From positions 124,001 to 188,000 of the forward strand of contig NZ_LMWH01000001.1 of the NCBI RefSeq assembly GCF_001507435.1: DNA of 64,000 nucleotides, given 5' to 3'. Positions 12,048-23,371 of this stretch are shown here, piece by piece; the first letter of the stretch is position 1, and every line of letters begins with the position of its first letter. The stretch is from Streptomyces sp. NRRL F-5122 (lineage in GTDB: Bacteria; Actinomycetota; Actinomycetes; Streptomycetales; Streptomycetaceae). Below the pieces are notes generated by a model. That model saw only the letters and a program-made list of their open reading frames with translations, did not search any database and was not told the DNA's origin. A program made the position numbers and the translations under genes.

Positions 12048-13403
12048 CTACGGCTGCTTTCGACGCAGGTGCTTACGGGTCCACTCCACGGCGTCCGCGT
12101 ACCGCGCCTCCGCGCCGTGCCGGGAGGGCGTGTAGTACTCGCGGTCCTTGAGCGCGTCCGGTGCGTACTGCTGGGCGGCGATGCCCTCGGGCAGGTCGTG
12201 CGGATACACGTACCCCTGCGCATGGCCCAGCTTGGCCGCGCCCTTGTAGTGCCCGTCACGCAGATGCGGGGGCACGGGGCCGGCCAGCCCCTTGCGCACG
12301 TCCTCCATGGCGGCGCCGATCGCCGTGGTCGCCGCATTGGACTTGGGTGCGAGGGCCAGGGCGATCGTGGCGTGGCTGAGGATGAGCGCGGCCTCCGGGA
12401 AGCCGATCATCGCGACGGCCTGCGCTGCCGCGACCGCCGTCGGCAGCGCGTTCGGATCGGCGAGGCCGATGTCCTCGCTCGCGGAGATCATCAGCCGGCG
12501 GGCGATGAACCGGGGGTCCTCCCCCGCCTCGATCATCCGGGCCAGGTAGTGGAGCGCCGCGTCGACGTCCGAGCCCCGGATGGACTTGATCAGAGCGCTC
12601 GCCACATCGTAGTGCTGGTCGCCGTCGCGGTCGTACTTCACCGCGGCGCGGTCGACGGTCTCCTCCAGGGTCGTCAGAGCGATCTCCGACTCCCCCTTGT
12701 CGAGGGCCGCACCGGCGGCGGCCTCCAGAGCAGTCAGGGCCCGGCGGGCGTCGCCGCCGGCGATCCGCAGCAGATGGTCCTCGGTGTCCTCGGGGAGCGT
12801 GACGGCGCCGCCCAGTCCGCGCTCGTCGGTCAGCGCGCGGCGCAGCAGGCCGCGCAGGTCGTCGTCCGTGAGCGGTTCGAGGGTCAGCAGCAGGGAGCGG
12901 GACAACAGCGGGGAGATGACCGAGAAGTACGGGTTCTCCGTCGTGGCCGCGATCAGGGTGACCCAGCGGTTCTCGACGGCCGGCAGCAGGGAGTCCTGCT
13001 GGGCCTTGCTGAAACGGTGGATCTCGTCGAGGAAGAGGACTGTCTCCTTGCCGAAGCCGCCGGTGGCCCGCCGGGCGCCGTCGATGACCGCGCGGACCTC
13101 CTTCACGCCCGCGGTGATCGCCGACAGCTCGACGAAACGCTTGTTGGTGGCCTTGGAGACGACATACGCGAGGGTCGTCTTGCCCGTGCCGGGCGGACCC
13201 CAGAGGATCACCGACGAGGGTCCGGCCGGGCCGCCGTTGCCCTCGCCGACCAGTCTGCGCAGCGGAGAGCCGGGCTTCAGCAGATGCTGCTGGCCCACGA
13301 CCTCGTCGAGGGTGCGAGGGCGCATCCGGACCGCCAGGGGGCTGCCGGTCGGGTCCTTCTCCTGGCGTTCTTCTGCGGCGGCGGTGAACAGGTCGGGCTC
13401 CAC
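12048..13403 (-). CDS. rarA: Replication-associated recombination protein A (AAA+ ATPase)
   Basis: A 451-aa AAA+ clamp-loader-like ATPase of the RarA/MgsA/WRNIP1 family, which acts at stalled replication forks. Walker A is [11 protein letters not shown] near residue 65 and Walker [15 protein letters not shown]. The sensor segment is [11 protein letters not shown], with the arginine-finger region SRSLL. The C-terminal tetramerisation region contains [11 protein letters not shown] and ends in the family's YPHDLPEG segment. Length is normal. The ATG start gives the usual METPDLF-like N-terminus ([12 protein letters not shown]). Confidence 0.94.
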   Translation of the reverse strand: MEPDLFTAAAEERQEKDPTGSPLAVRMRPRTLDEVVGQQHLLKPGSPLRRLVGEGNGGPAGPSSVILWGPPGTGKTTLAYVVSKATNKRFVELSAITAGVKEVRAVIDGARRATGGFGKETVLFLDEIHRFSKAQQDSLLPAVENRWVTLIAATTENPYFSVISPLLSRSLLLTLEPLTDDDLRGLLRRALTDERGLGGAVTLPEDTEDHLLRIAGGDARRALTALEAAAGAALDKGESEIALTTLEETVDRAAVKYDRDGDQHYDVASALIKSIRGSDVDAALHYLARMIEAGEDPRFIARRLMISASEDIGLADPNALPTAVAAAQAVAMIGFPEAALILSHATIALALAPKSNAATTAIGAAMEDVRKGLAGPVPPHLRDGHYKGAAKLGHAQGYVYPHDLPEGIAAQQYAPDALKDREYYTPSRHGAEARYADAVEWTRKHLRRKQP

Positions 13404-13482
13404 GCTGAAACCCTATGTCACCCCACTGACAACGCCGTCGCGCCCGTCGCCCGGTCCGGGGTCCGCCGCGCCGTGGAACCGC

Positions 13483-14142
13483 TCAGGCCCAGAGCTGACT
13501 GCCCCAGCGGGTCAGGATCAGCATGGCGATGATGCCGACGTGGGTGAGCGGCAGGACCCAGGTGAACTCGCCGAGGAAGTTCTTCACCGGGCGCGGGGCC
13601 CGCAGGAAGTCGTTGCGGACGTTGAACGACGTCACGTACCAGAACATGGTGATCGTGGCCACCCAGGCCAGCGAGCACCACAGGCACAGCGCGTTGATCC
13701 GGTACAGGGACTCGAACTGCAGCCAGGTGACGAAGCCCACGCCGAAGAGCGTGCCGAAGTTGAAGGTGAGCCAGTACCAGCGGGGGTAACGCGTACGGGC
13801 CAGCAGGCTCATCCCGACGCAGATCACGATGCCGTAGCAGACGAGGCCCAGCATCGGGTTGGGGAACCCGAAGGCCGCGGCCTGCTTGCTCTCCATGACG
13901 CTGCCGCAGGAGACGATCGGGTTGATGCTGCAGCTGGGCGTGAACGTCTTGCCGCTCACCTTGCCCTCGAGGATCTTGAACTTGTCGATCGTGATGACCC
14001 ACGCGGCGAGCAGACCGGCCGCACCGGTGATCACCAGCAGCAGGGCGAACGCGCGACTGCCGCCCACCGTCCGGGGCGCGTCCGCGCGTTCCGACTCGGT
14101 CGACTCGGTGGAGACGTCCTTCACTGTCGTCTTGCTCATCAC
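13483..14142 (-). CDS. Vitamin K epoxide reductase family membrane protein
   Basis: A 219-aa integral membrane protein with about five TM helices. It carries the VKOR cysteines: CSINPIVSCGSV (first pair, luminal side) and CLWC (CxxC redox centre next to the quinone site), after which comes a long C-terminal TM region. In bacteria, VKOR homologues reoxidise DsbA-like proteins so that secreted proteins form disulfides. The first ~35 residues are polar and cytosolic. Two adjacent ATGs are possible (MMSKTT or MSKTT). No partner thiol oxidase lies beside it; a DsbA-family protein is ~35 kb away, but it lacks a signal peptide. Confidence 0.88.
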   Translation of the reverse strand: MMSKTTVKDVSTESTESERADAPRTVGGSRAFALLLVITGAAGLLAAWVITIDKFKILEGKVSGKTFTPSCSINPIVSCGSVMESKQAAAFGFPNPMLGLVCYGIVICVGMSLLARTRYPRWYWLTFNFGTLFGVGFVTWLQFESLYRINALCLWCSLAWVATITMFWYVTSFNVRNDFLRAPRPVKNFLGEFTWVLPLTHVGIIAMLILTRWGSQLWA

Positions 14143-14517
14143 GTCGATTCCGATACTCGAGGGGCGGACCTGCGGTCAGTGGTCATTGTGCCGCACGTGA
14201 GCACGTGTCCACCGTTCGATGGACATAAGGAAGTACGGGCGGCCTCCGCCGAGCGTTCGGTTCCGGCCGGGGTCGTGGCCAGGGCCACACCCACGGACGG
14301 GCTCGCGTCGGAGGCCCGGGGCCTGCGCCGCCGCAGGGGACCGCGCTGCCCACCCGGACACGGGCCGGGCCGGCGGTGTCCTGCGGCCCCCGCGCACCGT
14401 GTGTGCCGCGCGCCCGAAAACGCATCATCCCGCTGGACCAATCGGCGTCCGCGGAATTGACGCTCCGCACGACGGCCCGGACCGTCCGTATCGCCGCCGC
14501 GTCACCCGGCGCGCATG
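14143..14517. other. 375-nt interval, no gene seen
   Basis: Between the VKOR gene start and the hisS terminator. The open frames here have the wrong codon bias and no relatives that I recognise. It should contain the VKOR promoter near 14143-14220. I see nothing else. Confidence 0.5.
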
Positions 14518-14552
14518 ACGAGGGCCCCGGGGATCGTCCCCGGGGCCCTCGT
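14518..14552 (-). terminator. 16-bp perfect hairpin, hisS terminator
   Basis: Arms acgagggccccgggga and tccccggggccctcgt are perfectly complementary with a 3-nt loop (tcg), starting 8 nt after the hisS stop. It is one of the strongest stems in the window. Confidence 0.85.
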
Positions 14553-14560
14553 ACGGACGC

Positions 14561-15823
14561 TCAGCCGAGCTTGGTCTCCAGTTCCGCCACGATCTCGTTC
14601 ACACCGACCGCGGCCTGCTCCCCGGACTCCATGTCCTTGAGCTGGACCACGCCCTCGGCAAGATCCCGCTCGCCCGCCACGATCGTGTAGCGGGCGCCGC
14701 TGCGGTTCGCGTTCTTCATCGCGCCCTTGAGGCCCTTGGCGCCGTACGAGAAGTCCGCCGCGATGCCCAGCTTGCGCAGCTCGGTGACCTTGGCGAAGAG
14801 GATCCTGCGGGCCTCCTCGCCCAGCGGGACCGCGAACACGCTGGTGGACGCGGGCAGTTCGAGCTCGACTCCCTCCGCCTCCAGGGCGAGCACCGTGCGG
14901 TCGACGCCCAGCGCCCAGCCGACGGACGGCAGCGAGGGTCCGCCGATCATCTCCGACAGACCGTCGTAACGGCCGCCGCCGCCCACGGCGGACTGGGAGC
15001 CCAGACCGTCGTGGACGAACTCGAACGTGGTACGTGTGTAGTAGTCCAGGCCCCGCACCAGCTTGGGGTCGTCCTCGAAGGGCACGCCCGCCGCGGTGAT
15101 CAGCTCGCGGACCTCCTCGTGGTACGCCTTGCAGGCGTCGCACAGGTAGTCGCGCAGCAGCGGGGCGCCGGTCAGCTGCTTCTGTACGGACTCCCGCTTG
15201 TCGTCGAGCACGCGCAGCGGGTTGATGTCGACCCGGCGGCGCGTGTCCTCGTCCAGGTCCAGTCCGCGCAGGAAGTCCTGGAGCGCGGCGCGGTAGACCG
15301 GTCGGCACTCCTTGTCGCCCAGGCTGTTCAGCAGGATGCGGAAGCTCCGCAGCCCGAGCGAACGGTAGGCCTGGTCGGCCAGGATGATCAGCTCGGCGTC
15401 GAGGAACGGGTCCTCCGCGCCGATCGCCTCCGCGCCGACCTGCGAGAAGTGGCGGTAACGGCCCTTCTGGGGGCGCTCGTAGCGGTAGTAGGAGCCGGAG
15501 TACCAGAGCTTGACCGGGAGGTTGCCCGCCTTGTGCAGGTTGGCCTCCAGGGCCGCGCGCAGCACGGAGGCGGTGCCCTCGGGGCGCAGGGCCAGCCTGT
15601 CGCCGCCCTTCGTCTCGAAGGCGTACATCTCCTTGGTCACGATGTCCGTGGACTCGCCCACGCCGCGTGCGAACAGCTCGACGCTCTCGAAGCCGGGCGT
15701 CTCGATGTACCCGTACCCGGAGTTGCGCAGCGGGGCCGCGATCGCCTCGCGCACGGCGAGGTACTTGGCGGACTCGGGTGGGATCAGGTCGTACGTGCCC
15801 TTGGGGGCCTTGAAGGTGCTCAC
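14561..15823 (-). CDS. hisS: Histidyl-tRNA synthetase
   Basis: A 420-aa class II synthetase. Motif 2 region [20 protein letters not shown], the histidine loop [15 protein letters not shown], and motif 3 [28 protein letters not shown] (split by conserved glycines) are clear. An anticodon-binding domain covers the last ~95 residues. The start is GTG (15821-15823), giving [17 protein letters not shown]; the open frame extends upstream into the neighbouring gene but without homology. It lies 11 nt after the metallo-hydrolase stop, so the two form an operon closed by a strong terminator. Confidence 0.96.
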   Translation of the reverse strand: MSTFKAPKGTYDLIPPESAKYLAVREAIAAPLRNSGYGYIETPGFESVELFARGVGESTDIVTKEMYAFETKGGDRLALRPEGTASVLRAALEANLHKAGNLPVKLWYSGSYYRYERPQKGRYRHFSQVGAEAIGAEDPFLDAELIILADQAYRSLGLRSFRILLNSLGDKECRPVYRAALQDFLRGLDLDEDTRRRVDINPLRVLDDKRESVQKQLTGAPLLRDYLCDACKAYHEEVRELITAAGVPFEDDPKLVRGLDYYTRTTFEFVHDGLGSQSAVGGGGRYDGLSEMIGGPSLPSVGWALGVDRTVLALEAEGVELELPASTSVFAVPLGEEARRILFAKVTELRKLGIAADFSYGAKGLKGAMKNANRSGARYTIVAGERDLAEGVVQLKDMESGEQAAVGVNEIVAELETKLG

Positions 15824-15834
15824 GAAAGGTCTCG

Positions 15835-16548
15835 TCACATTCCTCGTCGGGGAGCGTCGTCGACGTTCGCTCCCGGGCCGGCGGCCACCTGTCGCAGATA
15901 CGGATTGGCGGCGCGCTCCCGGCCGATGGTCGTCTGGGGGCCGTGACCGGACAGCACCACGGTCGAGTCGTCGAGCGGCAGGCACACGCGGGCCAGCGAG
16001 TCGAGCATCTCGGCCATGTCACCGCCCGGCAGGTCGGTGCGTCCGATGGAGCCGGCGAACAGCAGATCGCCCGAGAAGAGGATCGGCGGGATGTCCGCCG
16101 CCTCGGGCACGCCGAAGGTCACCGACCCCTTGGTATGGCCCGGCGCGTGTGCGACGGACAGCTCCAGACCCGCCAGATGCAGCCTCGCGCCGTCGCTCAG
16201 CTCCTTGACGTCGTCCGGCTCGCCCACCGCCAACTCGCCCATCAGCGGCATCCCGATCGAGCGCCCGAGCGCCTTCTCCGGGTCGCTCATCATGTAGCGG
16301 TCCTCGGGGTGGATCCAGGCCGGCACGCCGTGCGCGCCGCACACGGGGACGACCGAGGCCACGTGGTCGATGTGCCCATGGGTGAGGACGACGGCGACGG
16401 GCTTGAGCCGATGCTTCTCGAGTGCTTCCTCGACTCCCTGGGCGGCCTGGTGGCCTGGGTCGATGATCACGCACTCCTCACCCGCGGCGGGGGCGACCAG
16501 GTAACAGTTGGTCCCCCAGGCCCCGGCGGGGAACCCGGCAATGAGCAC
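15835..16548 (-). CDS. Metallo-beta-lactamase-fold hydrolase (glyoxalase II-like)
   Basis: A 237-aa protein with the metal-binding HTHGHIDH motif near residue 57, a second ligand in HAPGHTKGS, an Asp in [19 protein letters not shown], and a late GHGPQTT histidine. This is the full hydroxyacylglutathione-hydrolase/persulfide-dioxygenase-type set. Streptomyces makes mycothiol rather than glutathione, so the natural thioester substrate is unknown. The GTG start is at 16546-16548. It is co-transcribed with hisS (11-nt gap) and divergent from the cyclophilin gene. Confidence 0.85.
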   Translation of the reverse strand: MLIAGFPAGAWGTNCYLVAPAAGEECVIIDPGHQAAQGVEEALEKHRLKPVAVVLTHGHIDHVASVVPVCGAHGVPAWIHPEDRYMMSDPEKALGRSIGMPLMGELAVGEPDDVKELSDGARLHLAGLELSVAHAPGHTKGSVTFGVPEAADIPPILFSGDLLFAGSIGRTDLPGGDMAEMLDSLARVCLPLDDSTVVLSGHGPQTTIGRERAANPYLRQVAAGPGANVDDAPRRGM

Positions 16549-16715
16549 GATCGTCCTTCGTTGTGTAGTGCGGGGGTGACTGGCTGTGGGTCAGAGCCTA
16601 CCGGCGCTGCCGATTCCTCAGCGAACCCATATACGGTACGGGGCACACGCCTGCGGACGGCACACCCGACGCACGCGTAACCGTCGGCGTACGAGACGCA
16701 TGAGGAGACAACCCC

Positions 16716-17537
16716 GTGGTCAGCCAGGATCAGCGGCGGCGACAGCTCGCCCGGGAGAAGTTCTTGCGGCAGCAGCAGCGGCGCACGGAGACGCGGCGCA
16801 AGGCACAGACCCGCAACGCCGTGATCGCATCGGTCCTCGGCGTGGTCGTCGTGGGCAGCGTGGTGTCGTTCACCACCGGTGTCTTCACCGATGACGACAA
16901 GAAGGCGAACGCGAGCGCGGAGGTGACGCCGAGCGCCTCCGCGCCCAGCAAGGCGCCGGACCCTTGCCAGAAGCCCGCCCCCGGCAAGGTCGAGGCGCTG
17001 AGCTGGAAGAAGGAGCCGGCGATGACCATCGACACGTCGGCCAAGTACACGATGAAGCTGGCGACCACGTGCGGTGACATCGGCATCGCGATGAAGACGG
17101 CCGCGGCCCCGCACACCGTCAACTCCTTCGACTTCCTGGCGAAGAAGGGCTTCTTCGACCACACCAAGTGCCACCGGCTCACCACCAACGGCATCTACGT
17201 GCTGCAGTGCGGCGACCCGCAGGGCACCGGCGCGGGTGGTCCCGGCTACACCATCCCGGACGAGAACCTCAAGGACACGAGCCTGAAGGGGAACGTCTAT
17301 CCGGCGGGCACGGTCGCCATGGCGAACACCGGGCAGAAGCACAGCGGAGGCAGCCAGTTCTTCCTCGTCTACCAGGACAGTCAGTTGCCGCCCAGCTACA
17401 CACCGTTCGGAACCATCGACCCGGCGGGCATGAGCGTCCTGAAGAAGATCGCCGCCGCCGGTGAGAACACGGGCGCGGGTGACGGAGCGCCGAACGCGAC
17501 CGTCGTGATCAACAAGGCGTCGGTGACGAAATCCTGA
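16716..17537 (+). CDS. Membrane-anchored cyclophilin-type peptidyl-prolyl isomerase
   Basis: A 273-aa protein: a basic, Gln/Arg-rich N-terminus, one TM/signal-anchor (AVIASVLGVVVVGSVVSFTTG, ~36-56), a Ser/Ala/Pro linker, and a cyclophilin domain from ~105. Cyclophilin hallmarks are HTVNSFDFLAKKGFFD, CHRL, GDPQGTGAGGPGYTIPDE and SGGSQFFLVYQDS. It should assist folding of exported proteins at the outer face of the membrane. GTG start (16716-16718) with GAGGAG ~9 nt upstream. Divergent from the metallo-hydrolase gene; the DUF349 gene follows after 134 nt on the same strand. Confidence 0.9.
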   Translation: MVSQDQRRRQLAREKFLRQQQRRTETRRKAQTRNAVIASVLGVVVVGSVVSFTTGVFTDDDKKANASAEVTPSASAPSKAPDPCQKPAPGKVEALSWKKEPAMTIDTSAKYTMKLATTCGDIGIAMKTAAAPHTVNSFDFLAKKGFFDHTKCHRLTTNGIYVLQCGDPQGTGAGGPGYTIPDENLKDTSLKGNVYPAGTVAMANTGQKHSGGSQFFLVYQDSQLPPSYTPFGTIDPAGMSVLKKIAAAGENTGAGDGAPNATVVINKASVTKS

Positions 17538-17671
17538 CCGTCAACTGCGAAATTTCGGTCGCGCGGGATGCGGACAGCCGCCCCGCCGGTCGCCTATGTT
17601 GGCGGTGACGAAACTGTGGACGATGCCGGGGGCGCTGAGGCACCCCGCAGGCATCATGTGGAGGAGGCGCT

Positions 17672-18901
17672 GTGAGCAGCGACCCGTGGGGCCGCGTCGA
17701 CGAGACGGGGACCGTGTACGTGCGAACGGCCGACGGCGAGAAGGTCGTCGGCTCCTGGCAGGCCGGCTCCCCCGATGAGGCGCTGGCCTACTTCGAGCGC
17801 AAGTACGAGGGCCTGGTGGTCGAGATCGGCCTCCTCGAGAAGCGCGTCCAGACCACCGACCTGTCGGCGAAGGACGCCCAGATCGCGATCGACCACCTTC
17901 GTGAGCAGGTCGAGGCGCACCACGCGGTCGGCGATCTGGACGCGCTGCGGGCACGCCTGGACAAGCTCGTGGGGACGGTCGATGCGCGCCGCGAGGAGCG
18001 CAAGGTACAGCGCGCCAAGCAGTCCGACGAGGCACGGCACTCCAAGGAGGCGCTGGTCGTCGAGGCGGAGGAGCTGGCCCAGTCCGACCAGTGGCGGGCG
18101 GCCGGCGAGCGGCTGCGGGCGCTGGTCGACACCTGGAAGGGTCTGCCGCGGCTGGACCGGAAGTCGGACGACGAGCTGTGGCACCGCTTCTCGCACGCCC
18201 GCTCGGCGTTCTCCAAGCGTCGCAAGGCCCACTTCGCGCAGCTCGACGCGCAGCGCGAGGACGCCCGCAAGACGAAGGAGCGGCTGGTCTCGGAGGCCGA
18301 GGCACTGTCGGGCTCGAGCGATTGGGGTCCCACGGCGGCGCGCTACCGCGATCTGATGGCCGAGTGGAAGGCCGCGGGCCGCGCCCAGCGCGAGCACGAG
18401 GACGACCTGTGGAACCGCTTCCGCGGCGCGCAGGACGTGTTCTTCGCGGCCCGCGGCTCGGTCTTCGCGGAGCGTGACGCCGAGCAGTCCGAGAACCTCA
18501 AGCTCAAGGAGGAGCTGGCCGAGGAGGCGGAGAAGCTGCTGCCGATCACGGACCTCAAGGCCGCCAGGGTCGCCTTCCGCTCGATCAACGAGCGTTGGGA
18601 GGCCATCGGCCATGTGCCGCGCGACGCGCGCCCGCGCGTCGAGGGCCGAATGCACGCGGTCGACCGGGCTCTTCAGGACGCCGAGGAGAACGAGTGGCGC
18701 CGTACGAACCCGGAGGCGCGGGCGCGCGCCGAGGGGCTCACGGGGCAGCTTCAGGCGGCCGTCGACAAGCTGCGGGCCCAGATCGAGCAGGCGCGCACCG
18801 CCGGCAACAGCTCGAAGGCCGAGAAGCTGGAGAGGGAGCTGGAGGGCCGTCAGGCGCTGCTGGACCAGGCTCTCAAGGGGCTGCAGGAGTTCGGCGGCTG
18901 A
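17672..18901 (+). CDS. DUF349 repeat protein
   Basis: A 409-aa, highly charged and mainly alpha-helical protein with repeated DUF349 modules; the repeated signature is the W/LW-H/N-RF block (DDELWHRFSHARSAF, DDLWNRFRGAQDVFF) spaced ~75 residues apart. Coiled-coil-like Glu/Lys/Arg segments run between modules and at the C-terminus. GTG start (17672-17674) behind a GGAGGAGG-type ribosome site. It ends at a bidirectional terminator facing relA. DUF349 proteins are of uncertain function. Confidence 0.85.
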   Translation: MSSDPWGRVDETGTVYVRTADGEKVVGSWQAGSPDEALAYFERKYEGLVVEIGLLEKRVQTTDLSAKDAQIAIDHLREQVEAHHAVGDLDALRARLDKLVGTVDARREERKVQRAKQSDEARHSKEALVVEAEELAQSDQWRAAGERLRALVDTWKGLPRLDRKSDDELWHRFSHARSAFSKRRKAHFAQLDAQREDARKTKERLVSEAEALSGSSDWGPTAARYRDLMAEWKAAGRAQREHEDDLWNRFRGAQDVFFAARGSVFAERDAEQSENLKLKEELAEEAEKLLPITDLKAARVAFRSINERWEAIGHVPRDARPRVEGRMHAVDRALQDAEENEWRRTNPEARARAEGLTGQLQAAVDKLRAQIEQARTAGNSSKAEKLERELEGRQALLDQALKGLQEFGG

Positions 18902-18920
18902 CCGGTTCCGCGGGCTCGAA

Positions 18921-18961
18921 CGAAAAGGGCTCCCGTACCTCGTGTACGGGAGCCCTTTTCG
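18921..18961. terminator. Bidirectional intrinsic terminator between DUF349 gene and relA
   Basis: An 18-bp perfect stem (18921-18938 with 18944-18961, 5-nt loop). The ends are aaaa on the left and tttt on the right, so both strands have a U-run at the 3' base of the hairpin. It serves the convergent DUF349 gene and relA. Confidence 0.9.
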
Positions 18962-18992
18962 TGTGCCGGTCGTGTGCCGGGCCGCAGGACGA

Positions 18993-21512
<2,520 letters not shown>

Positions 21513-21631
21513 CAGGGCTCCTCTGCGCGTTCCGGGTCCCTCGGGCAGGCCCCGGAGACCCCATGGTAGCGATCCTGGGCTCCGGGCTCGCCTCCAGTGT
21601 GTGGGGACGACCTTCGCTCGTACAAACGCAC

Positions 21632-21664
21632 GAGGCGGGCGCCGGATTCCTCCGGGCCCGCCTC
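21632..21664 (-). terminator. Hairpin after apt
   Basis: A 9-bp perfect stem (gaggcgggc / gcccgcctc) with an inner ccgg/ccgg stem, 53 nt beyond the apt stop. It separates the secD-secF-apt unit from relA. Confidence 0.65.
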
Positions 21665-21716
21665 ACGGTGTACTGCGGCCCTCCGCACCCTTGCGCTCGG
21701 GTTACCGCAGTGGGTC

Positions 21717-22256
21717 TCAGACCTGAAGCAGCGCCTCCAGCGGTGCCCCGTCGAGGGCCGGCGCCAGGCGGGCACGCCCGCCAAGGAAGCCCAGCTCCAT
21801 CAGCACGGACACACCGGCCACCTCGGCGCCCGCCCGGCGGATGAGCCGGAGCGAGGCCTCGGCGGTGCCGCCGGTGGCGAGGACGTCGTCGACGACCATC
21901 ACGCGGTCCTCGGCGGACAGGTCCTCGGCGTGCACCTCGATCTCGGCGGTGCCGTACTCCAGGTCGTACGCCTGCCTGAGGGTGGCACCGGGGAGCTTGC
22001 CCGCCTTGCGCACGGGGACGAAGCCGACGCCCGCGCGGACGGCGACCGGGGCGCCGAGGATGAAGCCCCGGGCCTCCAGACCGACGATCTTCGTCGCCCC
22101 GTACCGCGCGGTCAGCTCCGCCAGCGCCTCGGTGAGTGCGGAGAACGCCGCCGGGTCCGCGAGCAGCGGCGTGATGTCCTTGAACATCACGCCCGGCTCC
22201 GGGTGGTCCGGGACGTCCCGGATACGGCTGAGGAGCAGGGTGCGTATGTCGGTCAT
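21717..22256 (-). CDS. apt: Adenine phosphoribosyltransferase
   Basis: A 179-aa purine-salvage enzyme making AMP from adenine and PRPP. The PRPP-binding motif VMVVDDVLATGGT is near residue 120, with the family's EARGFILGAPVA and LRKAGKLPG-type (here VRKAGKLPG) loops. The ATG overlaps the secF stop as ATGA, so apt is coupled to the export genes; a secDF-apt-relA neighbourhood is typical of actinobacteria. Length normal. Confidence 0.95.
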   Translation of the reverse strand: MTDIRTLLLSRIRDVPDHPEPGVMFKDITPLLADPAAFSALTEALAELTARYGATKIVGLEARGFILGAPVAVRAGVGFVPVRKAGKLPGATLRQAYDLEYGTAEIEVHAEDLSAEDRVMVVDDVLATGGTAEASLRLIRRAGAEVAGVSVLMELGFLGGRARLAPALDGAPLEALLQV

Positions 22257-23368
22257 CGGCGCTTTCCGGAGGGTCGGCCGCGACCACGGGTGCGCGACGC
22301 GGGCTGGTGACGCTGACCCACGACGGCAGGCGCGGCGTCATCCGGCTCGAAGTCGTCCGGGTCCCCGGCCGCCCGTTCGTCGAGGGGTTCCTCCGCCGCG
22401 GCGGCCTGGGCCCGCTTGGCGAGAACGCGCTTCTTGAGGGCCTTCATCTGCGGCTCGCGCTCCTTGAGGTCGGCGACGAGCGGCGTGGCGATGAAGATCG
22501 ACGAGTACGCACCGGCCGCGAGACCGACGAAGAGCGACAGGGAGATGTCGTTCAGCGTGCCCGCGCCGAGGAAGCCACCACCGATGAACAGCAGACCGGC
22601 GACCGGCAGCAGCGCCACCACGGTGGTGTTGATGGAACGCACCAGGGTGCTGTTGATGGAGCGGTTGGCGACGTCGCTGTAGGTCCAGCGGGTCTGCTTG
22701 GTGAGGTCCTTCGTCTGCTCCTTGAGGCTGTCGAAGACGACGACCGTGTCGTAGAGCGAGTAACCGAGGATCGTGAGCAGACCGATCACCGTACCGGGCG
22801 TGACCTCGAAGCCGACGAGGGCGTAGATACCGGTCGTGATGGTGATGTCGTGGATCAGCGCGACGAGAGCCGCGACGGCCATGCGCCACTCGAAGGCGAT
22901 CGCCAGGTAGATCACGACGAGGACCATGAAGATCGCCAGGCCCTGCCAGGCCTTGCTGGCGACCTGCTCGCCCCAGCTGGGACCGACCAGGTCCGCGTTG
23001 ATCTTCTCGGAGTCGACGCTGAGGTCCTTGGCGAGCTGGTCCTTGATCTGGTCGGCCTTGCCGGTGTCGACACCGGCGATCTGGATGCGCAGACCGCCCG
23101 TGCCGAGCTTCTGCACGACCGCCTGGTGACCCGCGGAGTCCTCCGCGTACGTCTCGGCCTGCGCGACCGAGACGCTGGTCTTCGGGGTGGTGAAGACGGC
23201 ACCGCCCTGGAACTCGATGCCCATGTTCAGGCCGCGCACCGTCAGGCCGAGGATGGCCGCGAGGGTGATCAGGATCGAGACGCCGTACCAGATCTTGCGA
23301 TTGCCGACGAAGTCATAACCGACCTCGCCTCGGTGGAGCCTGGCGCCGAGGTTGCCGAGCTTGGACAT
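22253..23368 (-). CDS. secF: Protein-export membrane protein SecF
   Basis: A 371-aa RND-type six-TM subunit that works with SecD to drive late steps of Sec export using the proton gradient. TM1 is near 25-45, followed by the external P-domain with a FQGGAVF motif, and TM2-TM6 between ~150 and 310 (including IHDITITTGIYALVGFEVTPG and GYSLYDTVVVFDSLKE). The cytosolic C-terminal tail (~60 aa) is charged and low complexity. Only 3 nt separate it from secD, and it overlaps apt by ATGA. Confidence 0.95.
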   Translation of the reverse strand: MSKLGNLGARLHRGEVGYDFVGNRKIWYGVSILITLAAILGLTVRGLNMGIEFQGGAVFTTPKTSVSVAQAETYAEDSAGHQAVVQKLGTGGLRIQIAGVDTGKADQIKDQLAKDLSVDSEKINADLVGPSWGEQVASKAWQGLAIFMVLVVIYLAIAFEWRMAVAALVALIHDITITTGIYALVGFEVTPGTVIGLLTILGYSLYDTVVVFDSLKEQTKDLTKQTRWTYSDVANRSINSTLVRSINTTVVALLPVAGLLFIGGGFLGAGTLNDISLSLFVGLAAGAYSSIFIATPLVADLKEREPQMKALKKRVLAKRAQAAAAEEPLDERAAGDPDDFEPDDAAPAVVGQRHQPASRTRGRGRPSGKRR

Positions 23369-23371
23369 CTC